Positions 45,521-56,608 of a DNA stretch of 63,884 nucleotides are shown here, piece by piece (within the stretch, counting starts at the first letter, position 1; every line of letters starts with the position of its first letter). The translations under genes were made by a program, and so were the position numbers. This stretch comes from Chthonomonadaceae bacterium (GTDB lineage: Bacteria; Armatimonadota; Chthonomonadetes; Chthonomonadales; Chthonomonadaceae). The notes under the pieces were generated by a model. That model saw only the letters and a list, made by a program, of their open reading frames with translations, searched no databases and was not told the origin of the DNA. The stretch covers positions 1 through 63,884 of the forward strand of contig DAIDHN010000018.1 of assembly GCA_027459665.1 (NCBI GenBank), in the 5' to 3' direction.

Positions 45521-46408
45521 ATGAATGAAACACATTATGCAGCAATGCGTGCGGCGCACCTTGTAGAAGCCTCTGAACTGCTGCAGCTTGTGGACAACCT
45601 TGATGACGGCATACGTCTGGTAGACATGCGCGGCATAGTGGAGCGTGCAACAGACGCGAATGGAAACCAGAAAGCTGTGTACCGCGGACAAAAGGAAGAA
45701 TACCTGCAAGGGCACATACCTGGTGCGGTTTTTATAGACTGGACACAAGATATTGTCGATTTGCACAACACTGTACCAGTTCAGCTGGCTGGCCCAGAAA
45801 AAATGGCTTTGGTTCTTGGGCTGTCGGGCATAGGCAGCAGACATCAGGTGATAGTATACGATGCCTCTACAAGCATGCAGTTTGCCACGCGATTTTGGTG
45901 GGCTATGCGAGCGTATGGGCATGAACATGTGCGTGTATTGAATGGGGGGCTTTTAGCCTGGCAGGAGGCAGGTGGCAAGCTGCAGAGCGGGGGGGCCAGC
46001 TATGCCCCGGAAATATTTGAGGCTCACTTTCAACCAGAATGGGTAGTTGATGCGAAGCAGGTGCTGGCTCTGGAGAAAGAGGATGTTCTGCTGGATGCGA
46101 GAGACCCTGATCAATACTTCAACCGTGTTAAGCGCGGCTCACGGGGAGGGCATATTCCGGGTGCGAAACTGTTATCACGCGAGTTTGTAGTAGATGAGAA
46201 AGGGCGTTTTTTACCCTCTGAGCAGCTTCAGAAGCTGGCATTAGAGGCTGGGGCAGAGCCTGAGAAACGATGTGTTGCGTATTGCAATGGGGGTGTTGCA
46301 GCCACTGCTGTGCTGTTTGCACTTTCGATGATTGGTTACAAAAACCTGGGCAATTATGACGGTTCGTGGAATGAATGGAGTGAAAGAATGGAGCTGCCTG
46401 TAGAGTAG
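45521..46408 (+). CDS. Thiosulfate/3-mercaptopyruvate sulfurtransferase (rhodanese)
   Basis: 295 residues with two rhodanese domains. The N-terminal one (about 15-140) has the CAT-motif-like IPGAVFIDW. The C-terminal one (160-290) has LLDARDPDQYF, HIPGAKLL and the active-site Cys in VAYCNGGVAATAVLF. CNGGVA in place of CRxGxR-type loops makes the donor (thiosulfate or mercaptopyruvate) uncertain. It transfers sulfur to cyanide, thiols or sulfur carriers. GGGAGAACAG precedes the ATG. Confidence 0.92.
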   Translation: MNETHYAAMRAAHLVEASELLQLVDNLDDGIRLVDMRGIVERATDANGNQKAVYRGQKEEYLQGHIPGAVFIDWTQDIVDLHNTVPVQLAGPEKMALVLGLSGIGSRHQVIVYDASTSMQFATRFWWAMRAYGHEHVRVLNGGLLAWQEAGGKLQSGGASYAPEIFEAHFQPEWVVDAKQVLALEKEDVLLDARDPDQYFNRVKRGSRGGHIPGAKLLSREFVVDEKGRFLPSEQLQKLALEAGAEPEKRCVAYCNGGVAATAVLFALSMIGYKNLGNYDGSWNEWSERMELPVE

Positions 46409-46458
46409 AGCTTATGGCGGCTGAGCAGCGCATATGAGAGAGTGTAAACTGTTCAAAG

Positions 46459-47643
46459 CTAAGGTGTTCTACTTTGTTTCACCGGTATATGCAGTATAAA
46501 CTTCACTCCCTCATCGGAAATATTTTGAGTAGATATGCCGCCTCCCAGTATTTGCAGGTACCTTTGAACCAGAGCAATGCCGGTTTCCCAGCCTTCCAGC
46601 CCTCTGGCAGGATGATCTGCTCTAACCGGCAGTGCGCCTGGCAGACTGTGCAGCAGTTCATCCGGCAGGTGAATAGCAGAATCTTTCAGGGTGATGCACA
46701 ACTCGGCAGCAAGCATTTCAGCTTCAATGCTTACGCTGCCCCCTTCGGGAGTTGCACGAATGGTTACAGTGAGCATTTGGTGTATGATGTGCCTCAGCAA
46801 CCCTTCATCTACAATGATTTCAGAGGCATCTTTCGGGAGGCATATCGTGAGAGCAATGTTTTTGCGCGCGGCTACCGGCTGTACAATAGAGAATATCTGA
46901 TGAACCGTGGAGCTCCAGCTGCAGGGGCGGCTGGTCAACTTGAATACACCCTGTTTGATGCGCAGTACATCGAGCAGGTTGTTGAGGTTTTCGAGCAGCT
47001 GATGCGCAGAATTTTCAATGTGGCCAATCACAGTACTTTGCGAGCTGTTGAGCGGGCCATAAGTGCCTTCCTGCAAAAGTTCCAGAAAGCCCAGTACGGC
47101 AGTAAGAGGGGTACGCAAATCATGGCTGGCATCGGTAAGAAAACGCGAGTTGAGGTGATGTATCTGCAGTGCATTTTGCTGCTGTGCAGCTAGTTCATCT
47201 GCCTGCATTTGAAAGTACTTCATACCCAGCTGCACTGTGTAGCATGCAATTGTACCTGCACACAGATCGCACACATCCTGCGGAGCGTTGTTCCGAACTA
47301 AAAGCTCTCTTACTTCCTCCTCTAGCAAAGAGAGTGAGCCATGTATGTCAGACCAAGATAATTCCATGTCATGATGAAAAGAAAAGAGAGATGTTCTACT
47401 CACATTCTGCTGTGCTGCAGAGGAGAGAGTTTGAAGTCTTTGTGAGTGTTGTTCAGGGTTTTCCAGATAGGCTGCGACTTGCTGATATGCTTCTTCAGTA
47501 ATTGTTCGCAGCATGCTTTTGGGGGCGGCGTTATTTTTGTTCAGGTACCAAAGCCTGGCAAGGAGTTTTTTACTCCAGCGGCGAAAAACTGCAGTACGGT
47601 TCTCTTGCAGCAGTTGTGCATATTGTGTGTAATTCAACTCCAT
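46459..47643 (-). CDS. Cytosolic sensor histidine kinase
   Basis: 394 residues. An N-terminal helical sensor domain (1-160) of unknown ligand is followed by HisKA with FLTDASHDLRTPLTAVLGFLE. The C-terminal ATPase domain is loose: LRHIIHQMLTVTIRATPEGG replaces the usual Asn box, but GLEGWETGIALVQRYLQ is recognisable as the G2 region. No membrane segment or response regulator partner is nearby. The weakened N box leaves kinase activity uncertain. Confidence 0.82.
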   Translation of the reverse strand: MELNYTQYAQLLQENRTAVFRRWSKKLLARLWYLNKNNAAPKSMLRTITEEAYQQVAAYLENPEQHSQRLQTLSSAAQQNVSRTSLFSFHHDMELSWSDIHGSLSLLEEEVRELLVRNNAPQDVCDLCAGTIACYTVQLGMKYFQMQADELAAQQQNALQIHHLNSRFLTDASHDLRTPLTAVLGFLELLQEGTYGPLNSSQSTVIGHIENSAHQLLENLNNLLDVLRIKQGVFKLTSRPCSWSSTVHQIFSIVQPVAARKNIALTICLPKDASEIIVDEGLLRHIIHQMLTVTIRATPEGGSVSIEAEMLAAELCITLKDSAIHLPDELLHSLPGALPVRADHPARGLEGWETGIALVQRYLQILGGGISTQNISDEGVKFILHIPVKQSRTP

Positions 47644-47676
47644 TGTTGCGTACCTTACATTACTGAATGCTCAGTT

Positions 47677-48345
47677 CTAATTTTCTTCACTATCAGATAG
47701 ATTGATTAGTGACCGGCAGAGCATCTTGACTGCCTCTATGAGCGCTGTATGTTCTACCGCAAGAACACGCGCAGCCAACGATGCAGGCGTATCAGTTTCC
47801 AGTACGGGCACCTTGTGCTGAACCAGTATGGGGCCAGTATCGTATTCTTCATCTACAAGATGTACAGTGCAGCCACTTTCGGCGGATTTACACTCCAGCA
47901 CTGCTTTGTGTACATTCTCTCCATACATTCCCTGTCCGCCAAACTGCGGCAGCAGTGCAGGGTGAATGTTGATCACCCTTCCACTGTAAGCCTTCACTAC
48001 AGAAGGCGGCAGGCGTCTCATATACCCTAGAAGGCAAACAATATCAACCGCATGTCGCTGCAGGTTATTGAGCAGTGCCAGTGCGTAATCGTCGTGCTGG
48101 TCTGTATATTTTTTAGGCGAAACAATTTTAACAGAAGCGCCTGCCAGTTTCGCTTTATCCACTGCCGGGGCATCTGAGCGCGTAGCAATCAACAGAGCAA
48201 CCTTTGCAGGAATCTGCCCATTTTCAGATGCATTCAGCAGAGCCTGCAGGTTTGACCCCCGCGAGGCGCCGGAGCAGAGGACAGCAATACGCACGGGAGG
48301 GTGAGCAAAAGGATCGCCCAAGAATCTCTCCTGATATGCTTTCAT
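47677..48345 (-). CDS. purN: Phosphoribosylglycinamide formyltransferase
   Basis: 222 residues. Transfers formyl from 10-formyl-THF to GAR in purine synthesis. VLCSGASRGSNLQALL at the N-terminus, LLGYMRRLPPSVV, NIHPALLPQFGGQGMYG (catalytic Asn/His) and VDEEYDTGPIL (catalytic Asp) are present. The N-terminal extension of about 18 residues is longer than usual. The ribosome site is weak, so the start could be further in. Confidence 0.94.
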   Translation of the reverse strand: MKAYQERFLGDPFAHPPVRIAVLCSGASRGSNLQALLNASENGQIPAKVALLIATRSDAPAVDKAKLAGASVKIVSPKKYTDQHDDYALALLNNLQRHAVDIVCLLGYMRRLPPSVVKAYSGRVINIHPALLPQFGGQGMYGENVHKAVLECKSAESGCTVHLVDEEYDTGPILVQHKVPVLETDTPASLAARVLAVEHTALIEAVKMLCRSLINLSDSEEN

Positions 48346-48457
48346 GTTATGAAAGCTACTACATGATAATGGAGTATACCTTTTTTGCCGATGCTGGTAA
48401 ACAATGCCTGATGGTATACTGTAACAAACAAGTGCTATAAAAGGGTATGCCTTTCAC

Positions 48458-48640
48458 ATGTTGAAAAACAGACCGGTTTCCCAAATGCCAGAGGAAGAGA
48501 GAAAGAAGCGGCTGGAGGAGACGCTGAATTTTTACGGCAAATTTTTGCTTTTGGCGGCAGGCAGCGTACTGGTTGCCTGGCTTGCCTGGCATACTCAGCA
48601 TCACCCAGCGGCTTTTCTGTATCAGGTAAAACTTCGTTGA
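48458..48640 (+). CDS. Small single-pass membrane protein upstream of a glycosyltransferase
   Basis: 60 residues: a charged cytosolic N-terminus (PEEERKKRLEETL) followed by one membrane segment (FLLLAAGSVLVAWLAWH). Its stop overlaps the TTG start of the GT39-type gene by four bases, so the pair is translationally coupled, suggesting a partner subunit. The start site is uncertain. Confidence 0.6.
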   Translation: MLKNRPVSQMPEEERKKRLEETLNFYGKFLLLAAGSVLVAWLAWHTQHHPAAFLYQVKLR

Positions 48641-50349
48641 GCGAGCTGGAAGAAACAGATAAACCTTTAGAGCATTTGAATCATGCTGCAAGAGAGAATA
48701 AGGATGCACCTGCTAAACTGACTGTTTATTTCTGGCCGTGCATGCTCATTTTGTTCGCGCTGGCATTGCGCCTGCCCGGTTTGGAGTGGTCACTGCCCAA
48801 TGCGCAACATCCCTTCAGTACCTTCCATCCCGATGAGGCGGTAAATTTAGGGGTTGCCCGCACAATAGATTTTGCCCGCGGCAAGCTGGATATAGGCTAT
48901 TACAACTATGGAGCTTTATTTTTTTATTTGGCTGCCCTGTCAATGGCGATAGGCAGGGGGTATGGGTTGGTATCTCCAGTCCCTTCGGGCGGTCAGCCGC
49001 TTTCTGCCATTGCTCCGCACATGTCAGGTTTGTTTCTAGCAGGCCGAATAGTGAGTTTGATCTCTGGGATATTGACCGTTGCCCTGGTGTATGCAATGGG
49101 CAACAGGTTGTACGGTAAAAAGATAGGTCTGCTTGCCGGTTTTTTTATGGCTATCGCTCCTCTTGCCGTGGTGCATTCAGATTTTTTTACCGTAGACAGC
49201 ACCGCTGCTTTATTCACCACTCTTTCACTACTCTGGTCTATGAAAATGCAGGATGGGGTGAATTGGAAAACAGCGTGCATCACCGGGGTATGGATAGGAC
49301 TGGCCTCTGCCACCAAGTACAACATGGGGCTGGCCGCTGCAGCACCTCTCATGGTACTCTGGCAGCAAAGAAAGTCAGGTAAATGCCTGCCATCTATGGC
49401 AGCCCTTGCTTTGGGCGGCATAGCAGCCTTTCTGATCGGCTGCCCTGGTGCTCTCATCAATTTTCATGAGTTCTGGTATGGTATGCCTGGCAACAGTCAA
49501 ACTGGTCTGGCATATGAATTGTTTGTACATTCACGTACAGGCCATGGGTTGCTTTTTGTAGATACCGGCCCGGGGTGGTGGTATCATTTAGTGGTTTCGC
49601 TGCCGTGGGGGCTTGGTTTATGGATGGAACTGCTCTGTCTGGCAGGCCTGGCGGCGGCGTTTGCAAAAAAGAGTGAAAAAGAGCTGCCGCTTCTTGTGTT
49701 TTGGCTAGTGGCGTTTTTTGTGACAGGCCTTTCTGCAGTTCGATTTGCACGCTATATGCTGCCGTTGTTCCCAGTTTTCTGCTTGTTTGGCGCAGGTATT
49801 TCAGCCCGGGCAGGCTCTATTGGGCGGAAAGTTGCAGTTGTGGCATATGCAGCTGTGAGCATTTTGACACTATGCTACACTGCTGTGCTGGTAAAGAGTA
49901 TGGCCGGCACGCCTGTTCAGGAGCAGGCGCTTGCATATTTGCAAAAAAATGTACCAGACAAGGGAAGCATTGCCTTTGCAACTGTGCCATGGTTTTATAC
50001 TCCACCGGTATCGCCCTATTTTGGCGCACTCAGCGCGCAGGTGAGAAGACAGGCAGTTGCTCAATGTGTGCGCTATGTGCTGCGCATACCTGAGAAAGAA
50101 TGGAGTACGAGTGTTTTGACACCCTTGCCGAATGCTGTAGTGCTTTGCAATTTTGAAACCATGCATCCTGTTCGGCTAGGCCAGAAACGCGCCTTGAATT
50201 TTCTAGATCGTTTGAAGGGTTGGAGAGTGCATACTTTTGCCACCTCACTGCCGGAGATTATTGCGCCGCCAAATCTGGGCATTGTACCAGACGATATTTT
50301 ATATGTGATACCATCTATTCGTGTGTATCAGCCTGAGAATCAATCATGA
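48637..50349 (+). CDS. GT39/ArnT-like integral membrane glycosyltransferase
   Basis: 570 residues from a TTG start overlapping the upstream stop. About ten to twelve membrane segments are seen. The first extracytoplasmic loop carries FHPDEAVNLGVAR, the acidic catalytic motif of the GT-C family (ArnT, PMT), and a long C-terminal soluble domain follows. It probably transfers a sugar from a polyprenyl-phosphate donor to lipid or protein at the membrane. AhcY-, Pup- or LPS-related genes give no further clue to its substrate. Confidence 0.85.
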   Translation: MSELEETDKPLEHLNHAARENKDAPAKLTVYFWPCMLILFALALRLPGLEWSLPNAQHPFSTFHPDEAVNLGVARTIDFARGKLDIGYYNYGALFFYLAALSMAIGRGYGLVSPVPSGGQPLSAIAPHMSGLFLAGRIVSLISGILTVALVYAMGNRLYGKKIGLLAGFFMAIAPLAVVHSDFFTVDSTAALFTTLSLLWSMKMQDGVNWKTACITGVWIGLASATKYNMGLAAAAPLMVLWQQRKSGKCLPSMAALALGGIAAFLIGCPGALINFHEFWYGMPGNSQTGLAYELFVHSRTGHGLLFVDTGPGWWYHLVVSLPWGLGLWMELLCLAGLAAAFAKKSEKELPLLVFWLVAFFVTGLSAVRFARYMLPLFPVFCLFGAGISARAGSIGRKVAVVAYAAVSILTLCYTAVLVKSMAGTPVQEQALAYLQKNVPDKGSIAFATVPWFYTPPVSPYFGALSAQVRRQAVAQCVRYVLRIPEKEWSTSVLTPLPNAVVLCNFETMHPVRLGQKRALNFLDRLKGWRVHTFATSLPEIIAPPNLGIVPDDILYVIPSIRVYQPENQS

Positions 50350-50519
50350 AACAGCTGATACAAGCGATATTCCATTTCACGGGAATGAGAAAATTTTTTG
50401 ACTTGTCTTTTTGCAGGGGGATGAACCAGTACTTTGTGCGTATGCCAGCGTAGATTTGAACAGAGACGCTGCAGTCGTATTTTTTCTTGTGTAGTAAGTG
50501 GGGTGATACGTTCTTTCAT
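50340..50519 (-). CDS. Small basic protein coupled to the HTH regulator
   Basis: A 59-residue frame starting at 50519 whose ATG overlaps the stop of the HTH gene (ATGA), with GAGGTG about seven bases upstream. It is rich in Lys, Arg and His, starting MKERITPLTTQEKIRLQ and ending YRLYQLFHD. No family is recognised. Its 3' end overlaps the convergent GT39 gene by ten bases. The tight coupling and start site make it likely to be real. Confidence 0.55.
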   Translation of the reverse strand: MKERITPLTTQEKIRLQRLCSNLRWHTHKVLVHPPAKRQVKKFSHSREMEYRLYQLFHD

Positions 50520-50896
50520 GAAGGCACCTCTGCAAGATGCAGTTCGACGGCGTTGTGCTGTGTAGAAAGGCTGGTCGCAGCCTGCAGCAGCCTTTCAAGA
50601 GATGAGAGATAAGTACGAAATGCTTCTGTACCAGAATCGGTTGGGCGATAGCTTGTGCGGGGTTTTCTCAGTACAAACTCTTTTTGTACTGAAATGTAAC
50701 CTCGTTCTTCGAGCAATGCAAGATGAGTTGCCAGATTACCATCAGAGAGAGCCAGATTAGCCTTAAGCAGCTTGAAATCTGCTTCTCCCAGTGCGACGAG
50801 GGTAGACATGATGGCCAATCTTGCTTTCTGGTGGATTGTATTGTCCAGTGCTTCAATTGTGTCAGACAGGTCTGGCATAAGCGAATGTGTATTCAT
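50516..50896 (-). CDS. Winged-helix transcriptional regulator
   Basis: 126 residues from the ATG at 50896, which overlaps the upstream stop by four bases; a longer frame up to 51166 lies within the membrane protein gene. The helix-turn-helix is QKARLAIMSTLVALGEADF, then LALSDGNLATHLALLEERGY and a wing (KPRTSYRPTDSG), a pattern of the HTH_34/MarR-like family. These short regulators are often encoded with a small membrane protein, as here. Confidence 0.85.
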   Translation of the reverse strand: MNTHSLMPDLSDTIEALDNTIHQKARLAIMSTLVALGEADFKLLKANLALSDGNLATHLALLEERGYISVQKEFVLRKPRTSYRPTDSGTEAFRTYLSSLERLLQAATSLSTQHNAVELHLAEVPS

Positions 50897-51513
50897 GCTG
50901 AGCGGCGCTCCTTTGCTGCCAGCATTACTCCGTAAAGAATGTGGAAGCCTCCAAAACTTACTGCGTTCAAAAGCAGCCCTTGTGCAGGAAAGATCAGAGT
51001 AACCGCCCCAGCAGCAAGAAAAGCACAGCCAAGCCGCAACACATCTGATTGCGAGAAGAGAGCAACAGAACAGACCGCACATCCATAGCAGAGCATCCAT
51101 ACCGGATAGACCCAGTTGAGATGCTGATGCCTCCAAAGGAAGAGTGTGAGTAATGCACCGCTGCACAGCCCTGGCATTGCCCCGATAAACATCCGTCTGC
51201 CCAGGCTGGAAAGCATTACCTTGCCAACTTTAGCTGCGGGTCGTTTTGTAAGAAAGAAATCTTGCAGCAGGGCAATGAAAACCACTGCAGCCCATAGCAG
51301 CAGAAACAGAATATCTCTGTTGTGCGGCAGAGAGTTGTGCTTTTGCATCAGAAAGGTAATGAAGCATCCTGCAAGCGAGGCACAGCCTGCCATTACCCCT
51401 GAGAGTCCTGAGAAGGTAGAATGCCGTGTGGGGCGTTCCATCAGCTCACGAATGGCGCGCAGGTTTTCTTCGGCCTCAGATTTTGTATGTGGTACATGCA
51501 ATGGGTTTGTCAT
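50893..51513 (-). CDS. Membrane protein, partner of the winged-helix regulator
   Basis: 206 residues with about five or six hydrophobic segments (AGCASLAGCFITFLMQ; DILFLLLWAAVVFIALL; LNWVYPVWMLCYGCAVCSVA; LGCAFLAAGAVTLIF). The N-terminus is charged and cytosolic (SEAEENLRAIRELMER), a pattern found in membrane proteins that pair with HTH_34-type regulators. Function is unknown. It overlaps the regulator gene by four bases. Confidence 0.8.
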   Translation of the reverse strand: MTNPLHVPHTKSEAEENLRAIRELMERPTRHSTFSGLSGVMAGCASLAGCFITFLMQKHNSLPHNRDILFLLLWAAVVFIALLQDFFLTKRPAAKVGKVMLSSLGRRMFIGAMPGLCSGALLTLFLWRHQHLNWVYPVWMLCYGCAVCSVALFSQSDVLRLGCAFLAAGAVTLIFPAQGLLLNAVSFGGFHILYGVMLAAKERRSA

Positions 51514-51699
51514 GGCAGAGATTCGTTTTCACTTTGTGGTTCAAAGCACTTTTTTAGTATACCCCTATATGCAGAGAGCATGATTTTATTTTTGTGTGAG
51601 GCTAACGAACGAATGCAGATTGGGTTGACAACGCATGAAATGGCAGGTACAATTATTAGTAACTACTTTGGTAGTGTATATCATAGCGGAGGTTTTGGC

Positions 51700-53378
<1,679 letters not shown>

Positions 53379-53405
53379 CGTACAGGTGTTGGAAGGGCTT
53401 TGCAT

Positions 53406-53441
53406 ATTCTGTTCTCCGGCAATACTGCCGGAGAACAGAAT
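53406..53441. terminator. Strong hairpin between convergent genes
   Basis: Bases 53406-53421 and 53426-53441 form a perfect 16-bp stem around a 4-base ATAC loop. It lies 28 bases after the ahcY stop and 70 bases before the end of the convergent dehydrogenase gene. No U-tract follows on the plus strand, but the stem is long enough to act in both directions. Confidence 0.65.
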
Positions 53442-53510
53442 ACTGGTATTGTGCTGCGGGTTTGCGCTGCAGGCGATCGGCAAGATACAGTTTGATTTGG
53501 TTAGGATGCC

Positions 53511-54566
53511 TTATTCTTCAAACGTAATGACGACTTTGCCCGACTGCCCCTCATCTGCTGTTGTGTATGCCTCAGCCGCTTTCTGAATGGGAAACCTGTG
53601 CGTGACTGTGAGTTCAGGATGCAGATCAAGACGCGAGAGGTGAGCGGCCAGTTCACTCATGTGTGCAAGACTGGTGACCCATGACCCATACAGTGTGATT
53701 TGAGGGTGAATGAGCAGTGGGGAAACATCAAACGAAACCGTGTTTCCTTCTCCTACAAACGCGCACCGACCCCAGTGTCTGGTGCCTTGCAAAGCGATAA
53801 GCCTTGCTGGCGCCGCTCCAGAGCAGTCTATACTTGCTTCACATCCATGACCATTTGTGAGCTGCATTACAGCCTCCAGCGTGTGTGCATCTGAGGCAAG
53901 AGCATGAGAAACCAGCCCTAATTTGAGTGCAAGGCTGCAGCGCTGCTGACTGGTATCAATGCCTATAATTTCTCTTACCCCCAGTGATTTGCCCAACATT
54001 GCTGCTGCCAGGCCAACCGGCCCCAGGCCAGTTATGAGCAGCCTGTCACGGCCATTGACCATCATTCGTGTCAATGCCTCCCATGCAGTGCCGAAGCCGC
54101 AGGCAATGAGCGCACCATCTGTGTAGCTGAGATTATCGGGCAGAGCTACGCATGTATTTTCTTCTGCCAGTAAATAGGTAGCATGACCGCCGTTGCGCTG
54201 CCATCCGTATGCCGCTCGGTGCGTGGATGTACATGAAATCATGTATCCTGCCTTACAGTCATCGCAAACCCCGCACCCGCTTATATGATAAAGAATGACT
54301 TTATCTCCCTCTCGAAACTGTTTGCATCCTTTCCCGGTTTCCACGATTACTCCACAGGGTTCATGCCCTGCAATCACACCCTGGTAAGCTTCTGGCCCTT
54401 TGCCCAGGTGTTCTCTATAGATGGCGCGGATATCGCTGCCACAAATAGAACTTGCTTTCATTTTGACCAGTACCTGGCCCGGACCGGGGGCAGGTACTGG
54501 TACTTCCCTATATTCAATAGTGCTGTTTCCGGGCAGCACCACCCCGCGCATAGTGGTGGAATTCAT
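53511..54566 (-). CDS. Zinc-dependent medium-chain alcohol dehydrogenase
   Basis: 351 residues from the ATG at 54566. Catalytic zinc: Cys in SSICGSD and His-Glu in AGHEPCG. Structural zinc: four Cys in [16 protein letters not shown]. The NAD site is [15 protein letters not shown], and the coenzyme-binding region follows. It probably oxidises a polyol or sugar alcohol. It lies 41 bases after the aldo/keto reductase gene, suggesting a joint redox role on one carbohydrate. Confidence 0.93.
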   Translation of the reverse strand: MNSTTMRGVVLPGNSTIEYREVPVPAPGPGQVLVKMKASSICGSDIRAIYREHLGKGPEAYQGVIAGHEPCGVIVETGKGCKQFREGDKVILYHISGCGVCDDCKAGYMISCTSTHRAAYGWQRNGGHATYLLAEENTCVALPDNLSYTDGALIACGFGTAWEALTRMMVNGRDRLLITGLGPVGLAAAMLGKSLGVREIIGIDTSQQRCSLALKLGLVSHALASDAHTLEAVMQLTNGHGCEASIDCSGAAPARLIALQGTRHWGRCAFVGEGNTVSFDVSPLLIHPQITLYGSWVTSLAHMSELAAHLSRLDLHPELTVTHRFPIQKAAEAYTTADEGQSGKVVITFEE

Positions 54567-54607
54567 ATTGCGGTTTCCTTCTATCCTTTCTTGCATGCCG
54601 ATCTAAG

Positions 54608-55687
54608 TCAGGGTGGAGTAATCTGCCCTTCTACATCCCACAGCGCTTCCCAGGTTTGATTCTCTTTCCACAGAAATACGTGTCCCTTGATCAGCCGGTT
54701 ATGCTTATCTATAGCAGCGACTGCCTGCATCTCTTCATTTGTTAGAAAGCTGCCGGTAGCTGCCATCAGATTGGCAAGCATTTGCTGCGGCTTTACAGAG
54801 AAAGCAATGGGCACCTGCCCACGCTGCACCGCCCACAGTATACACACTACGGCAGGATGCACCTTCAGCCTGCTGGCAATGGCAGTGATCACCGGGTCGC
54901 TGGTGTCTACGGTATCTTGCGGGGTACGGTCTCGTTCTGGGCGGTTAGGGGAACCTATAGGGCAGTAGCCTGCAGCAATCATGTTATGCTCGCGCACAAA
55001 CTGAAACAATTCAGGTTGCTGAAAGTGCGGGTGCAGTTCCATCTGCTCACAAACCGGCTGTATTTTTGCATCTTCCAATACGCGCTTCAGTTTGGGAATA
55101 GTCATATTTGAAGTGCCGATGTTTCTGACTAACCCAATTTCTACCAGACGCTCCATTTGATGCCATGTTTGCATGTAGCTTTGGTGGTTGTACGGTTGTG
55201 CATGAGGGTCACGTGAGGAAACATCTACGCCAGGGGCATGAAAATTTGGAAACGGCCAATGTATTAGGAAGAGGTCGAGGTAGCTGAGCTGCAGTTCTTC
55301 CAGAGTTTTTTTACATGCGGGGATCACGTTTTCAGCAGCATGCTGGTCGTTCCATAATTTAGAGGTAATGAAGAGCTGTTCCCTGGCGACACCTGTTTTC
55401 ATGGCTTGCTGCAAAGCCATGCCTATCTGATTCTGGTTTGCATACACTGCGGCGCAGTCTATGTGTCTGTAGCCCAGGCGTACAGCCTCTAAAACTGCAT
55501 TCGCTACAGTTTCTGGTGAGTAGTGGTCTGAACCGTAGGTGCCGAGACCGAGTGCGGGCATTTCTGTACCATCTGGCAGGATATGTTTTTTTACTGCATT
55601 TGGGTTTATTTGCGACGGCAAATCGGGAAAGTGTTGTTGCAAAGCATTCTTCCTTATCTGATTTTGTATAGCTGGTGCTTTCAGCAT
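54608..55687 (-). CDS. Aldo/keto reductase
   Basis: 359 residues from the ATG at 55687; the start is uncertain, as no strong ribosome site is seen. The tetrad is present: Asp and Tyr in YRHIDCAAVYAN, Lys in ITSKLWND and His in FLIHWPFP. The first 35 residues before LPDGTEMPALGLGTYG are an extension. NADPH-dependent reduction of sugars or aldehydes is likely. Confidence 0.93.
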   Translation of the reverse strand: MLKAPAIQNQIRKNALQQHFPDLPSQINPNAVKKHILPDGTEMPALGLGTYGSDHYSPETVANAVLEAVRLGYRHIDCAAVYANQNQIGMALQQAMKTGVAREQLFITSKLWNDQHAAENVIPACKKTLEELQLSYLDLFLIHWPFPNFHAPGVDVSSRDPHAQPYNHQSYMQTWHQMERLVEIGLVRNIGTSNMTIPKLKRVLEDAKIQPVCEQMELHPHFQQPELFQFVREHNMIAAGYCPIGSPNRPERDRTPQDTVDTSDPVITAIASRLKVHPAVVCILWAVQRGQVPIAFSVKPQQMLANLMAATGSFLTNEEMQAVAAIDKHNRLIKGHVFLWKENQTWEALWDVEGQITPP

Positions 55688-55918
55688 AGTGATTAGATAG
55701 CGGTATGAAAAAATCCTCTTTAGCGATTTTGGCAGCAATGGCAGTTAGAAAGGCGGGTAAGACCAACTGCCAAGTAGAGTGAAAGCAATGAACCTGGACT
55801 TACAGTGTGTTTTTTTGGGGTACTATATCTCTGGATGTTATGACAGGTTTAATCCTAAAGCTGTATCGTCGCACTCATCCAGAATATCTTGCGGCGAAGA
55901 AGAGTGGCACACATAAAC

Positions 55919-56545
55919 ATGGCACATATTTTGCCCATTGCGGCTGTAGTGGTTTTCTGGTGTTTGTATGGCAGTTTTTTTGAGTGGTACTGGCATAAGT
56001 GCTGGATGCATACTTTGCGTTTTCCCAAAGAGGCATTTAGGGGGCACACGCTGGTACATCATCAACGGTACAAGGGCGATGACCGCTACTTTGCACCTGT
56101 TGAGATGGCTCACCCAGAACATATTCTCCTCAAGCCTTATGCACTTCCAGGAATTGTAGCAGCGCATTTGCCGCTGATGTATCTGGTAGACCGCTATTTA
56201 CTACCCCATACGCTTATACCTGCTGTAGTTACTGTTACCGTTTATTTTGTAGTGTATGAATATATGCACTGGAATATGCATGTGCCGCGCGGTCATTTTG
56301 TAGAGAAATTCAACTGGTTTCAGTTTTTGCGCAATCATCATCATTTGCATCATCGGTATTACCGCAAAAACTTCTGCGTGCTGAATCCTTTGGCTGACTA
56401 TTTGCTAGGTACATGGCTGACCGAAAAGAGCCTCGCGCAGTACAAGGGTGAGCAGCTTGCCCTTTTGATTCAGAGTGAAGAGGATGAGAGGGAAGAGCTT
56501 TTGCGCCGTAGAAAAGCACGCAAGCTGCGTGTATGGAGCCGCTGA
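55919..56545 (+). CDS. Fatty acid hydroxylase/sterol desaturase-superfamily membrane protein
   Basis: 208 residues from the ATG at 55919; TTG at 55889 and an in-frame GTG are alternatives. Four hydrophobic segments and the di-iron histidine boxes WHKCWMH, HTLVHHQRYK, HWNMH and NHHHLHHRYY define the fatty acid hydroxylase superfamily. The product could be a hydroxylated lipid or carotenoid. The tail is charged and helical. Confidence 0.88.
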   Translation: MAHILPIAAVVVFWCLYGSFFEWYWHKCWMHTLRFPKEAFRGHTLVHHQRYKGDDRYFAPVEMAHPEHILLKPYALPGIVAAHLPLMYLVDRYLLPHTLIPAVVTVTVYFVVYEYMHWNMHVPRGHFVEKFNWFQFLRNHHHLHHRYYRKNFCVLNPLADYLLGTWLTEKSLAQYKGEQLALLIQSEEDEREELLRRRKARKLRVWSR

Positions 56546-56553
56546 AATAGAGA

Positions 56554-56591
56554 ATTCTCTGCCCCCGGCATGTATGTCGGCGGCAGAGAAT
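56554..56591. terminator. Hairpin between convergent genes
   Basis: ATTCTCTGCC... and ...GGCAGAGAAT pair over about 17 positions with two mismatches around a TGTA loop. It lies nine bases after the hydroxylase stop and 18 bases before the end of the DUF2227-type gene, a natural bidirectional terminator position. Confidence 0.6.
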
Positions 56592-56608
56592 TGACTGACG
56601 GCCGAAGT

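Noticed and set aside
45446-45928. 160-codon minus-strand frame
   Set aside because: It is antisense to the rhodanese gene, Cys/His-rich by chance, with no start signal.
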